64,000 bases of DNA from Dermatemys mawii (taxonomy: Eukaryota; Chordata; Testudines; Dermatemydidae): positions 14,785,734 to 14,849,733 of the forward strand of contig ML677335.1 in NCBI GenBank assembly GCA_007922305.1, written 5' to 3'. Every line of letters starts with the position of its first letter. Position 1 is the first letter of the stretch. The translations under genes and the position numbers were made by a program. Below are positions 25,101-37,100 of the stretch, piece after piece. The notes under the pieces are model-generated. The model was not told the DNA's origin. It ran no database searches and worked only from the letters and a program-made list of their open reading frames with translations.

Positions 25101-28100
25101 TAGCTGCTGTAATTCCACTGCAAAATGAAGGCCCTGTTACATCCCTGGTCAATAGAACTACAAAGACATATATCCAGCATTTGGAGCTTGCTGGATAATA
25201 TCATTTTTGGTCGTGACAATACATGTTTTTATTTCTGCTTGAACAGAAAAATCCAAGTTCCAATAAATCCTGCTGCAGAAGCAACAGAAAACCACATATC
25301 TGGCACCTAAGGTCTTGTTGGATCTAGCTAATTTTGGCTGCAGGTCTACTCCTCACTAGCACTTAAAAAATCCAAATATAGGTCTGGGTTCAAAAGCCTA
25401 GCTCATTCTTTCACTCATCTCCAAAGTTATCATGGCCTCTCTGAAACACTATTAAACTGGATATAGCTTTATCTGATTAAAAAATGCTAGTTACACTTGC
25501 TGTCTGTTTAGAATATAAAACGGCCTGGGGATCTAGACGAAAAATGGACCTCGCTGGATTTTGGTCCATATTTTGATTTTTTAAGTGCTCCTGTTCCAGA
25601 GTGTAACAGGGGTTCAGAGTTTTACAAGGACTAGGAGCAGTTATAAGTGATCTCTTTAGGTTGTAGTATTTAGAGATGAATAGCAAAACAAAAACAACAA
25701 AACCCCAAACCAAACTGTTGGATTGGGCAACACCTGGGTGTTTGCAGCACCTACGCACAAGGATGCAACAGGGTCCAGAATTTTTGGTGCAGTAGGAGTG
25801 GGCCTGGAATTTATGAGAAGCGGGTGTAACAGATTCAGCAGAACCCAAGTGCTGGAAGGGTGTTTGTGTGCTGGCAAGTGTGAAGGCCAACATTTTCGGT
25901 GAAGTAAGAGCCGTTAGACTGGCTCTCAGTTTAGGCATTAGACTTTGGCGTAGTGAGCCAAAATTTGACTAGACCCAGGTGCCAGTGCCAGGTTTTTGAC
26001 GAACTGGTCATACTCTAAAATGTGTCAAGACTGAATTTACACGCTCATTTACTATTATTATCCGGCGTGTGCGGGAAGAGTGGCTAGACTACTTGTTTTC
26101 TAGTTTGCTGCTGCTTTTGGGAGCGGAGTGCCACGCTGATCAGCACAGTCCTCTCGTGCGAGCCAGCCCGACGACACTCTTAACCCCGGACTCCTCTCTC
26201 CAGTCTTCCCTTGCCCAATCCCCCCGAGTCCCAGCAGCCCTAGGTCCTTCTCGCTGAATCCCTGCTCCCCCCTCCAATGCCTGCCTCCTCAACAACCCCG
26301 GCCTAGCTCTGTCCCCTCACCGCCATCACCTCAGAGTGCGCACGTCTCCCCCCCGCACCCCGGTACCCCTAACAGCCCGGTCGGACCCGGCGCTGCAGCC
26401 TGGGGGACAGGAGGAGGGCGGGGAGCGCGGGAGCCCGATCCCCAGCCGGCAGCTGCGCCGCCTCCCCTGCGCGTCCCGCAGCGGCGCCGCTGCCTGGTTT
26501 CCTCCCACCCAAGATGGCGGAGAGCCTCCCCGAGCACGAGCGGATCCTGCAGGAGATCGAGAGCACGGACACGGCCTGCGTGGGGCCCACCCTGCGGTAA
26601 GGGACAGGGCCGGGAGGCGGCTGGGGGTCTGCAGGCGGCGAGGGGCTTCCCGCCCGGCCAGACCCGGGGGCTGGGCCGGGCCCTCGCACTGACAACTCCG
26701 CCCCAGAGACACCGAGTCTCCGGCAAACGCTGTGCGGGGCGCAGCCCTTTGAGCGTTCGCCCCTGCTGAGCCTCGGGGCGGCCTCCCCCCCATTCGCAAC
26801 CCCCCCGTAACCCTCCCTGCGGAGCCCCGGCTTCCCCCCTCCAGCTCCCTGCTCTCAGCGTTGCACCCCCGCCAGTCTGAACAGCCTCCGGCCTTGGAGG
26901 GAAGGGGCGCGCCCCAGCGTGGAGCATCCCCTGCTGCCCCGTGTAATCGGGGCCCGGCCGGAGCCGCGGGGTCTGTCGGGGGAGGCAGGTGGCGCACGGG
27001 GACCCCAGCACGGTCAGAACTCTTTGGACTAGCTGGTTATTGTACCAGCACGGGACGGGCGCCCCTGGAGGGCCTGGGCACTGCCCCCCTCATCGATACC
27101 CTCCAGGTTCGTGCCTCCCATAACCGACAGCATTAGCCTGAGTCCGTTTTTTTTCCTGTGGGGAGAGGGGACGAGCTTGTCACCTTCCCTCCCCACTCCT
27201 GGCCGGGGCAGCGTTGGTTCTGGTGCACAAGGCGGTCCCGATTTGTCTGAAGTTAACGTGCTCTGCATGGGAGGAAGGGCATCAAACGAGGCTTCAGTTG
27301 TTGGTGTGTTTGTATATGGGAGCTGTCAAAGGCGGTGGGTGTGGCTGGCTGCTGGTTTCCTCATTGGCTTTGGGATTCGGGATGCTCCCTTTGAAGTGGT
27401 GTCAGCCACTTTTCAGATCCCATTTCAGATCTCAGCTTTTCTTATTGAGTCTGTGTTTGACAAGTGGTCACAGGGCAAAATCCTAAACATGCTGTGAAAC
27501 CCTCTCCTGGGTGCTTGATGTGGTAAGGAGCAGCAATACTCCACTCCACATTTAAGATTGAAGTAGTTTCCCCACTGTGAAACTAATTGTTAATTTCCTC
27601 TAATTTCACCCCACTGAAACTGATTCCCCTGAAATGTTACCACATCTCATGCTTTGGTAATTTATATTCTGGTAGCTTGATAACATTCAGAAAATTATCG
27701 ACTCACCATAACTTCAACATTATTTTTTCAGTTGACATCTCTCTCAAGTGGTTCTGTCTGCAGACTTCAAATAGGTCTTGTTTTCTTGGCATTGTTATGG
27801 AGAAATGGGTTTAGTACTTTTGTAGAGGGGGAACAGTCTAGGCTTTGTTGCAGCTGCTAGTCTGATGGAGTAGTAGAAAGGGTATCACACAGACAGGCAG
27901 GTATTCAGGGTATGGAGAGAGTGTAGGGGATCAGGAAGGACATGGCCTGCCTGGAGCTTTACTTCCTGATCTCTGAATTAGGGAATCCAAGATTGCTGGG
28001 AGAAAAGGGAGCCTGGAATGGAGCAGGAGACTTGTCAAAGCATAGTAATAATAAATTAATAATGTCTAACTCTTATAGAGTACTTTTCATCAGTAGATCT

Positions 28101-31100
28101 GACAGTACTTTACAAAGGAGGTAAGTTTTACAGAGGGAGAAATGCGTTCAGGCCACACACAAAGGTATTACACTCTCTTTGCAAAAATGTACACCTTTTA
28201 AAAACAAAACTATATTTAAAGTTCTGGAAATGAATAGTTAAGGGATCCAGCTGGTTCCCAGCTGCTGTTTTGTAATGCATCATTCATTATTATCCACACA
28301 GTTTACCCTGGACCAGCCTTACCTCTCTCCCTCAAAATGATTTGGCCTACATTTCAAACCAGATAGACAATTGGTAGTATTTAGGCATTAGAATTTTTAC
28401 TTGAATTTCAATAAATTATTAAATAGTCTCAGTTCTATCTCAAGCCCATGGTTGTCAGAATCTAGAGGCAGAGGCATTCCTCTCCTTTGAATTTAGAGGC
28501 AGAGGCATTCTTCTCATGGATTAGTAACTGATTAAAAAACAGGAAACAAAGGGTAGAAATAAATGGCCAGTTTTCACAGTGGAGAGAGGTGAACAGTGCA
28601 GTCCCATAAGGACCTGTGTTGTTCAGCATTATGCATTAATAATCTGGAAAAAGGGGGTTAGCAGTGAAGTAGTAAAGTTTACATATGACAAAAAGCTATT
28701 CAAGACAGTTAAGTCCAAAGCAGACTGCGAGGTTTTACCAAGGAATCTCACAAAACTGGGTGACAAAATGGCAGACAAAATGGCAGACAAAATTCAGCGT
28801 TGATAAGTGCAACTGGAAAAAGTAATCTCAACTATAAATATGCAATGGGGGTTCTAAATTAGCTGTTACCACTCAAGAAAGATCTTGGAGTCACCATGGA
28901 TACGTCTTTGAAAACTTCTGCTCAGTGCTTAGCAGCAGTTAAAAAGGCTAACAGCATGTTAGGAACTATTAGGAAAGGGATAGAAAATAAGAGAAAATAT
29001 TGTAATGCCAGTATATAAATCCATAGTGCGCCCACTCCTTAAATAGTGTGTCCAGTTCTGGTTGTCCCATCTCAAAAAGGAATATAGTGGAACTGAGAAA
29101 GATTCAAAGAAGGCAACAAAGATCAAAGGTATTAAATGACTTGTATGCAAGGAGAGATTAAAAAGATTAGGGCTGTTCATCTTAGAAAAGGGACAACTAA
29201 GAGATGATATGATAGAGATCTATAAAATCATGATGTTGTGGAAAAAAAAATCAGTAGAGAAATGTTATTTACCCTTTCACACAATACAAAAAAACAGAGG
29301 TCAATCAATGAAATTGACAGGCAGTAGATTTGATACAAAGTACTTCTTCACACAACTAAATTGTGGAATCCATTGCCATGGGATGTTGTGATGGCCAAAA
29401 GTATAACTGAGTTTGAAAAAGAACTGGGTAAGTTCATGCAGGATAGGTCCATCAACAGCTATTAGCTGAGATGGCCAATGATGCAGCCCCATACTCAGGG
29501 CGATTGAAAACCTCTGAATACCAGAAGCAAGATGTGGAAGCCAGAGGTAGATTTCACCATAATTGTCCTGTTCTGTTCACTTCTCCTTAAGTTGTGGTAT
29601 GGACCACTGTTGGAGACAGCATACTGGGCAAGATCGACCATGGCATGATCTAGTATGGCTGTTCTTATGTTCTCTTTTATGAAAGCAAGAACAAAGCTAC
29701 ATGTAAAATCAAATGATAGACAGTAGAAACAACAGAATACAAATGAGAACAACTCTGTCTCAATAGCCCAAAGTAGAACAAGCTGAACATAGAGCAATGC
29801 CTTTAGACAATCATATTTCATTTTTATTTTCTTGCAGCAATGAGTCCACAGGCCAGATGTTAGGGCATCCACATATTGTCATTGGATAACCACATTTGAC
29901 ATTTTATCTGCCCATAGATGTGATCAGAAAAAAAAATCCCCAGTCTGATTGATTGTATACCAGTGCAATGCTATCATGCCAAGTCTAGTGACAGACAGTT
30001 CCAATGCCTATGCTGCTGCTTACTAGACATTCTGTTAAGGCTACAGTTATGTGTAGATAGCTAATGTGTATAAGTAATAAACCATACTCTGAAGGAATTT
30101 TAAATCTGCATAATCTGTGAGCATCTGACTCTTATTTGAAAGACATTTTTAAATAGGTTATATACTTTCCTTTGAGCAATCCTCTTGAAAGGGCACAGGA
30201 ATATCTGTGTCTGTTAAGATATTATTACTTGGAGCCCAAGCCTGAAGTCTTTTTTTGAGGCAAAATGCCCATTGACTACAATAGGCATTCTGGCTCAGTA
30301 ATATCAGGTCCTCACTCTCCATGTCTGCTCCCTACTACTGTATAGAATACATTTTCTTTGAAACCTCAATTGCTGAATGAAGGAGACAAGATTCCCTGCC
30401 AGTGCCATCTCTACGCTTGCTTCTTATACCTTGTATGTTAATGATGTTTTACTGATGTGGGTGAGATTTGTTCCCTGAGTGGATATCAGTTTTCTTACAG
30501 AACATACATATTGCTAAAAGGTCCTTAGCTAATTACCCTGTGTCTCTAGTCCTGTTATTTCTGGAATGTCACCCATTTTGATTTTTAAGATATAAAGTCG
30601 TGCTATGCTCTGTCTCACGAAACATCTGTTCACAAAACTGCAAGAAAAACTGGCATTCTGCACATTTAGTTCTCCCTTACAGCAGGACAGCTTTGATCTT
30701 AAAGCCTTAAAGTCTGCTTAGCAAGTCTTAGGAGGATCACCACAGTGTAGTGGACTCCTCAAACAGCATAGAACCTATCTAATGGCTCCTACATCATTCC
30801 TGCTCTTTCGAGTCACTGCAAGTAATGTGATTAGAAGAAAGGGGGCATGGCAGTGGTGTCCATGCATCTAGTGATCTCCAGCTGCTGTAATAACCCCTTT
30901 GGGTTGTTGGCACAAGTTGGAGCAGCCTAGAAGCTACCAGAAGCTACTTTAACTTGCACAAATGAACCAAATTGGTGCAGAGTGGCCTCTAGATCAAGGG
31001 ATCAAAGGTTGCTTAAAACCATCTTTGCACCGTCTTTCCTAACTTGTGATGAACGCTCCTTAGCTGCAGCTGAGGATCAGCAACCACAATGTATGTCGTA

Positions 31101-34100
31101 TTCATTGAACAGCCAATTTTACTATCCAGAACACTATCCAAACCCTATATATTTGACAAAGTACATAGCATCTCCTTGTCAAAATATCATCATTGCTATA
31201 GAATGCCCATGGCCAGTCAGTCTTTCATGTCATATTATGAAACCGAAAGTACAATGTGTTGACAAAAGGCAGGACAGTTTATGGACTTCAGTAAGATAAT
31301 TTGCAAATACAGTAACATTGTAGAATTCATGTGTACCTCAGATTAAGAAGACATCCATCCAGTGATATTTGTACATTCATCTGTATTAAACTGTTGCCTC
31401 TTGGAATCAAGGACTGGCTGCTCCCTTTTATACAATAGCCAGTATTAGGAAGGCTCTGAGATTGGAGAGGGGAAGAAAAGAAGCTTTGTCTTCCTTTTAG
31501 AAGACAGAGGCTGCAGATTTCCAAAAGCTATTAGCAAGAGGCTGATACTGAAGATCCTAGCTCAAAGAAGGTCCAAGGATAACACTGTGGAAAGGACTCA
31601 GAACTCTCCATTTGTTCAGGGTAGAGTGGGGAGTAGGACTAGACTGTCCCAAACTGTGACGGGGAAGACTAGCCCTGTGCTGGGACAGATAGAGTTTACC
31701 CTACCCTCCTAGCAGAGGAAGACATGCCCCGGAAGCTCTACTGAGCGTGCGCCCCCTGTCAGAGTAGTATAAAAGCCTGCAAGCCAACTCAGTCTGGGCT
31801 GGCTGCCAAAGGGGAAGGATGCTCTGCAGAGGCTCCAGCCCAGGAGCACTTACAGCCCTTACCAGGGAGAGCTGAGGAGCCAGGATTGCAGACCAGAGGC
31901 CCACAGTGAGTGCAGTCCCGGCAAGCAGAGGTGGCTGCTGAGAATCCCAGAGACCCTGGAGCTATGGAGATCACGGGGAGTGGAGAACTGTTGGGAAGGT
32001 AAGGGAATGATATCTCCCGCCACTGTGAGGTCAGCATGTTGCGGTCAGGATCCCCGCTGACCCTGAGTCGGAGCACTCCACCCAGACAAGGCCCTGGATT
32101 GGAGCCTGGTGAAGGTGGGAGGGCCCAGGTTCCCCCACCAGGGATTACAACCCCACCCTTCCCATGTCGTGATATCGCAGATCAACTCAGACCCCAGGCT
32201 TTAGAGGGACTCTGGCCATTGGGCCACGCTGCCATAGAGGCACTGTATAGGGACTTGAACTATTAGGCCTCACTCTTGCATTAGGGGAGGAAAGCGGGAC
32301 TGACTCTGGCCATTGGGACACGCTGCTATAGAGGCACTATATGGAGACTATTAGAGCAAGACTGACTCTAGCCCTTGGCCCACACTGATATAGAAGCCTA
32401 GCCTATGGACTCCGGCCGCTAGGCCCTACTCTCCCGCCAGGAGAGCGGGACTTAGGAGGGACCCCGGCCTCTGGGCGGCATTGTTTTGGGAACCTCGGAG
32501 AGAGAGGTGTAGAATAGGTGGGGTTACCTCTCGTCCCCAGACCCAAAGACGGCCGACAAGATACCATCCCCGCCACACAAACCTTACTGGAATTGCTATC
32601 CTCAGTTTTTGTATTGACTACTAAGTTTTGTCTTCTGATTAGTTGGTGTAATTTTTTCAAGTGCTGTACATAATGGATTGTGGAATATAGCACACACAGT
32701 AGATGTATCCTCAAGGGAAGAGGTCATGTAGGAAAAGGTTGTCTATAATGTGTGATTACATTAGATATCTTAAAGTTTATAGCTAAAATTTATATAGAGT
32801 CATTTATTTTAAAAAAAATCAGAATGTTACAAACATTACAACAACAAAAAGCTTGAAAAAACTTAAGCATAACACAAGACATTGTCAAGACAGCCTTCTT
32901 TCATTCTGTTGCATTTCACTGGGATTTCCATTTATTTTGGCCGATATCTTTCTAGTCAGTAGATACGCTCTCTTCAGAAGTCCACAACCTGAAAACTGAA
33001 TATCCTTTCTGAACTGGCCTTGTATACCTTCTCCCAAAAAAGAGGCTGGCTTAAAGACAACTTGTAAAGGAGTTTTTAAAAATTGTGCTTTTGTCCTTTT
33101 TTAAAAAAATTCTGTAGAGAGAGCCTGAAAGTTTTTTTTAAAAGAAAATGTTTAAAGTATTTTTCTGTTTGTTTTTATACCTTAGAAGTATTAGGAATTC
33201 AGAGTTTGATATTCCTTGATTTTTGGGAAGACTTCTGGGAGGCATAAGGGATATTTATTGTGAGCCTTAACACTAAGGGAAAAGGTGTGGATGATGGAAT
33301 TTTAACAAAGATTTCTATTAGTCAAAATTTTAATTGGTCATTTAGATTAAATAGGTGTTAACAAAACAAAGTTTTTATATACCTTTACAAACCTTTTCCT
33401 GCTTGGTCTACACACAAAGTGGCAGCTGTTTAAATAAATCAAGTTACATTGGTTTAATTTGCATTGATAAATTTACAGATCCTAAACCAATTAAGTGTGC
33501 CCACACAGGGTTTTTAAAAAAGATTTCAGTTAAACAGGTGCAGCATCTGTGTTTACACAGAGGTCTTACATAGGCCCTAGTAGTTCAGTGTTCATTCCTT
33601 TGTGATAACCACTATCACTAGCTCCCTGCTCATCCAACCAGACAGGACCTAGTGCCTATTGTGACAAAGCTCCAAGTCTGTATTTGTGGGTCCTGCGCTT
33701 CCTGGCAGATTTAGGGGCCTCAGAAACTCATCCAGGCCCCAGAGTGACCTCCCTTTCTCAGTAACTAATTAGGGGAGACAGAAAGGGGGGAGCCCAGGCC
33801 CACCCTCTACTCCAGACTCCAGCCCAGGGACCCTAATAGTATCAGCTAAGATGGCTGACCTTTTAGGCACAAAACACAATACAATTCCCTGGGCTACTTC
33901 CCCACAGCAGTCTCCGCTTCTTCAAACTCCACTTCACCCTTACCTCAGGGCCTCCTTCCTTCTGTATGATATGTTGTCCACCACTCAGTCTCACCAACAG
34001 CATAACCTCCCTCCACAGCTCCTGGCACCCACAGCCCATCTGATTAACTGGGGGTTTTTTATCTGGTTTCAGCCAGTGCCTGATTGGCTTCAGGTGTCCC

Positions 34101-37100
34101 AATCAGGCTAGCTGTTTCTACTCCTTTCTAGAAGCTTCCTGATTGGCCTGGAGTAGCCTTTGTTTGGCTATCCAGGGAACAGGGACCTACACATCCTGAG
34201 GCTGATATACCTGCCTTCCAGCACTCTCCTATACCCTTCTGGTCTGACTCCATCACACTATCTATTGGAAGACCACTGTGCCTATGCGAAGTCACTTGCG
34301 GGATCTGGGCCTTATATTGTTTGTTTTTTACACACATTCTATATCCCAAAACATTTTACTCCAGTTCCATTTGATATTATCTGTTGCCATTACCAATAGT
34401 ACAACTGTTGCCACTCTGTAGGAAGGCTGGAAAACATGACCTTCATATAAGAAATTAAACAAGTGTTAATAATGAGAAAGTTTAAGGTGTGGTTCCATGC
34501 AGTCCAGTTGATACCCCCCAAAATAATAATTAAAAAAACCTGTGTTAAGTCTAGCAATGAAGAGTTAGGAATCTCGCGAGTTCCCATCTGCCAGATAGTC
34601 TTCCTCATTCACAGCCACCTTACTTTATTTGCATTACCCACTCAACCCTTTTCTTTTGCTTTGTAATGGAAAGACATTACTGGATGTTATTTTTATAGAT
34701 AATATATGTAACAAATATTGCAGAAAGAATACAGTTCCAATGTACTCTAAATCATGTCAGAGTTCTGAAAGTTTTCCAACAATGTAATGGTTGGTGGATT
34801 GGAAGAATATTTTTGTGAACATGGAACGGCTGGTGTTATGAAATCTGGTGATTAAATGGTGTGGTAGGATTTTGAAAGTGTATATTTAGGACTTGCAAGT
34901 TTGTATTTATCTATATTGTGTACAATTCTGCAAATGTAGATTTTTTTTGTAGAGAATAATGTTGCATTGTATGTTAGTATTATGGATTACATTAAATGGG
35001 TCCCTCGACTGACCCATGAATGGGTGTGGGATTTTATAATTTCCTTGTAATATGACATTTTAAACTTTGCATACCAGTTTGCAAATCTCATCCTTTACTA
35101 GTGCTGCCTTCTGTTGCTCTGAGTGCTCACTGTGATTGTGTCCATAAATATGTTTTGTTCTTAGTCCCCCCTCTTCAAGCTGGAAGGAGCTGGAAAAGTG
35201 TCTTATACTTGAGCTCTTAACTTGTGTTTGGATCAAATCCTGGAGTGTACTTTGCTGCAATTACAGGCATCAACTTGTTTTGATTAAATTATTTGTGGTA
35301 AGCTCATGTTTTGCCCCTACAATTGCTGCAGGATGATGAGAATAGTATTTCCACTGTGAATAATATATCCTGAAAGATGGGTGGCTTGATCATTACGGCA
35401 TGTATATGTGTAACAATGCTTTTGTTGTTTGTTGTTAATTTGATGGTATTTAAATTGATAGGTAGCCACTCAGGTAAGGCATCTCTTATCTGTATGAAAT
35501 CATCTTACAGACTCAATTTGTACATTGCATAATAGGTCAATAATTTTTTTTTTATCACTAGGGCACTTAGTGGAGTCAAAGCAAATGAGAATAGTATTGA
35601 TAGTGGCTTGGTGAATCTGGAATTAATATGTTCAATGATAGCTTCAGACATGTAAGTCCAATTTTTCTGCACTTTGTCTCTAAAGAACCAGAAGTGTTTG
35701 CCTCTTCAGATTTGCCATCTGTAGTGATAAATTTTCAGCTATATGAACCAGGATTGACTTTCATCGATGTGAGTTCCAGCATAGCACTTTTCTAGATATT
35801 TTCAAAGCCATTTCATGGCCGTTTCATGGCTAATTGCATTTTTATTTCATTTCTTGTTGCAAGAGAGACTTCAGTCGTAATACTGATCAAGTCTATCATG
35901 AAATACATGTCCATAGATTAGACTGTGTTGATCACCTAAATGCACCCCTAACTTGGGTTAGTTAGGGCCTCTAACTTGGTCCTTGCAGTATTTTCCAAAT
36001 GAGTGACAACCAAATTAAAATTTTTGATCACTGCCTTCAGAACCCTGACCTGACTAGCAGTCTGGGAACTTGCTGAATTCTTCTGAAATATCTCATTGTA
36101 ACTTCAGAGGCATCACAAGAGCTCAGAGTTGTTGCCATGCTTTGGGACTTAAATAGCAAAATTTGAAAATGTCTTTCAAAACACATTCAAACTTGTAAGG
36201 AAATGGGGATAAACTTTTTATAGATCCAGAATAGCAAGATCAGTTTATGGTTGTTGCAGTGCACAAAATCACTGAGAAATGTCTCATCTAAACTTGGCCT
36301 GCATATTATTTGTACAACTCATTCACTGTTGCATCATCTACATTTAGACAAGCCCGTTTTGATTTGAACTCTTCTTCGCTGTTTTGTTCCTAATGCTTAT
36401 TTTATTTCCTATATGATACCATCAGCTGTCCCATGTTATGGGTCTTCTATGACCAAAAAGAATACACAGTTTCCCATCCTGAACAAATCTGATGTGATTT
36501 GACACATGCCTAGCCACAGACCTCTCAGTGAATGCACTAATCAGCAAAGTAGTAAGTGTAGCTTTCTATATGTGTTTCTGAGACTTTCTCTAAGAGACTT
36601 TGCAGTTATCTCTATACTTTCCCTGCGTGAACGTCAATGTAATTCGGTCCAAGATAAGAGTATTTTTGACCTGTATGTTAGAGTATTTCACAATCTCTAA
36701 AACTGGAATCATGTCCAGTGACTGTAAGTGCAGCTAAAAAAGGTCGCAAACTGTTGAATCTCTTCATGTTGCAGTGGTGTAATGTGTCCCATGTTTCTGA
36801 AACTTTTCTAAATCAACCATGTCCATGCATGTTCGTAGTTCCTGTACAGATATGTTTAAAATAGCATACAGGATTTATTTGCAAATGGAACTGCTTGGTG
36901 GCAGCAGAAGCTAAGTTTGTAGTTGCAAGGCTGTAACATAGTATTAGAAGGCTAACTCCTTCGAAAAATCAAATCAAGTCAAATTGCTGCAGCAAGTCAT
37001 CAAATTATATTGCATTGTAATACATGGCCAGTTCTGGCTCAGTAGCTTGCCTTTATGGCTACTGCCTGACTATATCTGAAAAACCTAACCCTAATTCTTG

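Larger units (their letters stand above)
26330..27100 (+). promoter_or_regulatory. EXOC6: CpG-island promoter of EXOC6
   Basis: About 770 bp with very high G+C and many CpG dinucleotides, in sharp contrast with the AT-rich surroundings. It spans the main first coding exon and the start of intron 1. A GC box (GGGCGG, 26416-26421) lies about 95 bp upstream of the start codon. No TATA box is evident, as is usual for housekeeping CpG-island promoters. The long opposite-strand ORFs here follow from the GC content. Confidence 0.85.

Noticed and set aside
25477..25938. 153-codon minus-strand ORF
   Set aside because: No recognisable motif or splice context, and repeated GTAACAGGGTCCAG-like words underlie it; best seen as chance in repetitive sequence.
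26326..27011. Overlapping 223- and 226-codon minus-strand ORFs over the EXOC6 CpG island
   Set aside because: Stop codons are rare in GC-rich DNA; the translations are Pro/Arg/Gly/Ala-rich without domains, overlap each other in two frames, and lie over the promoter and exon 1.
37081..37100. CCTAACCCTAA as an interstitial telomere-like repeat
   Set aside because: Fewer than two full TTAGGG-type units; chance match.
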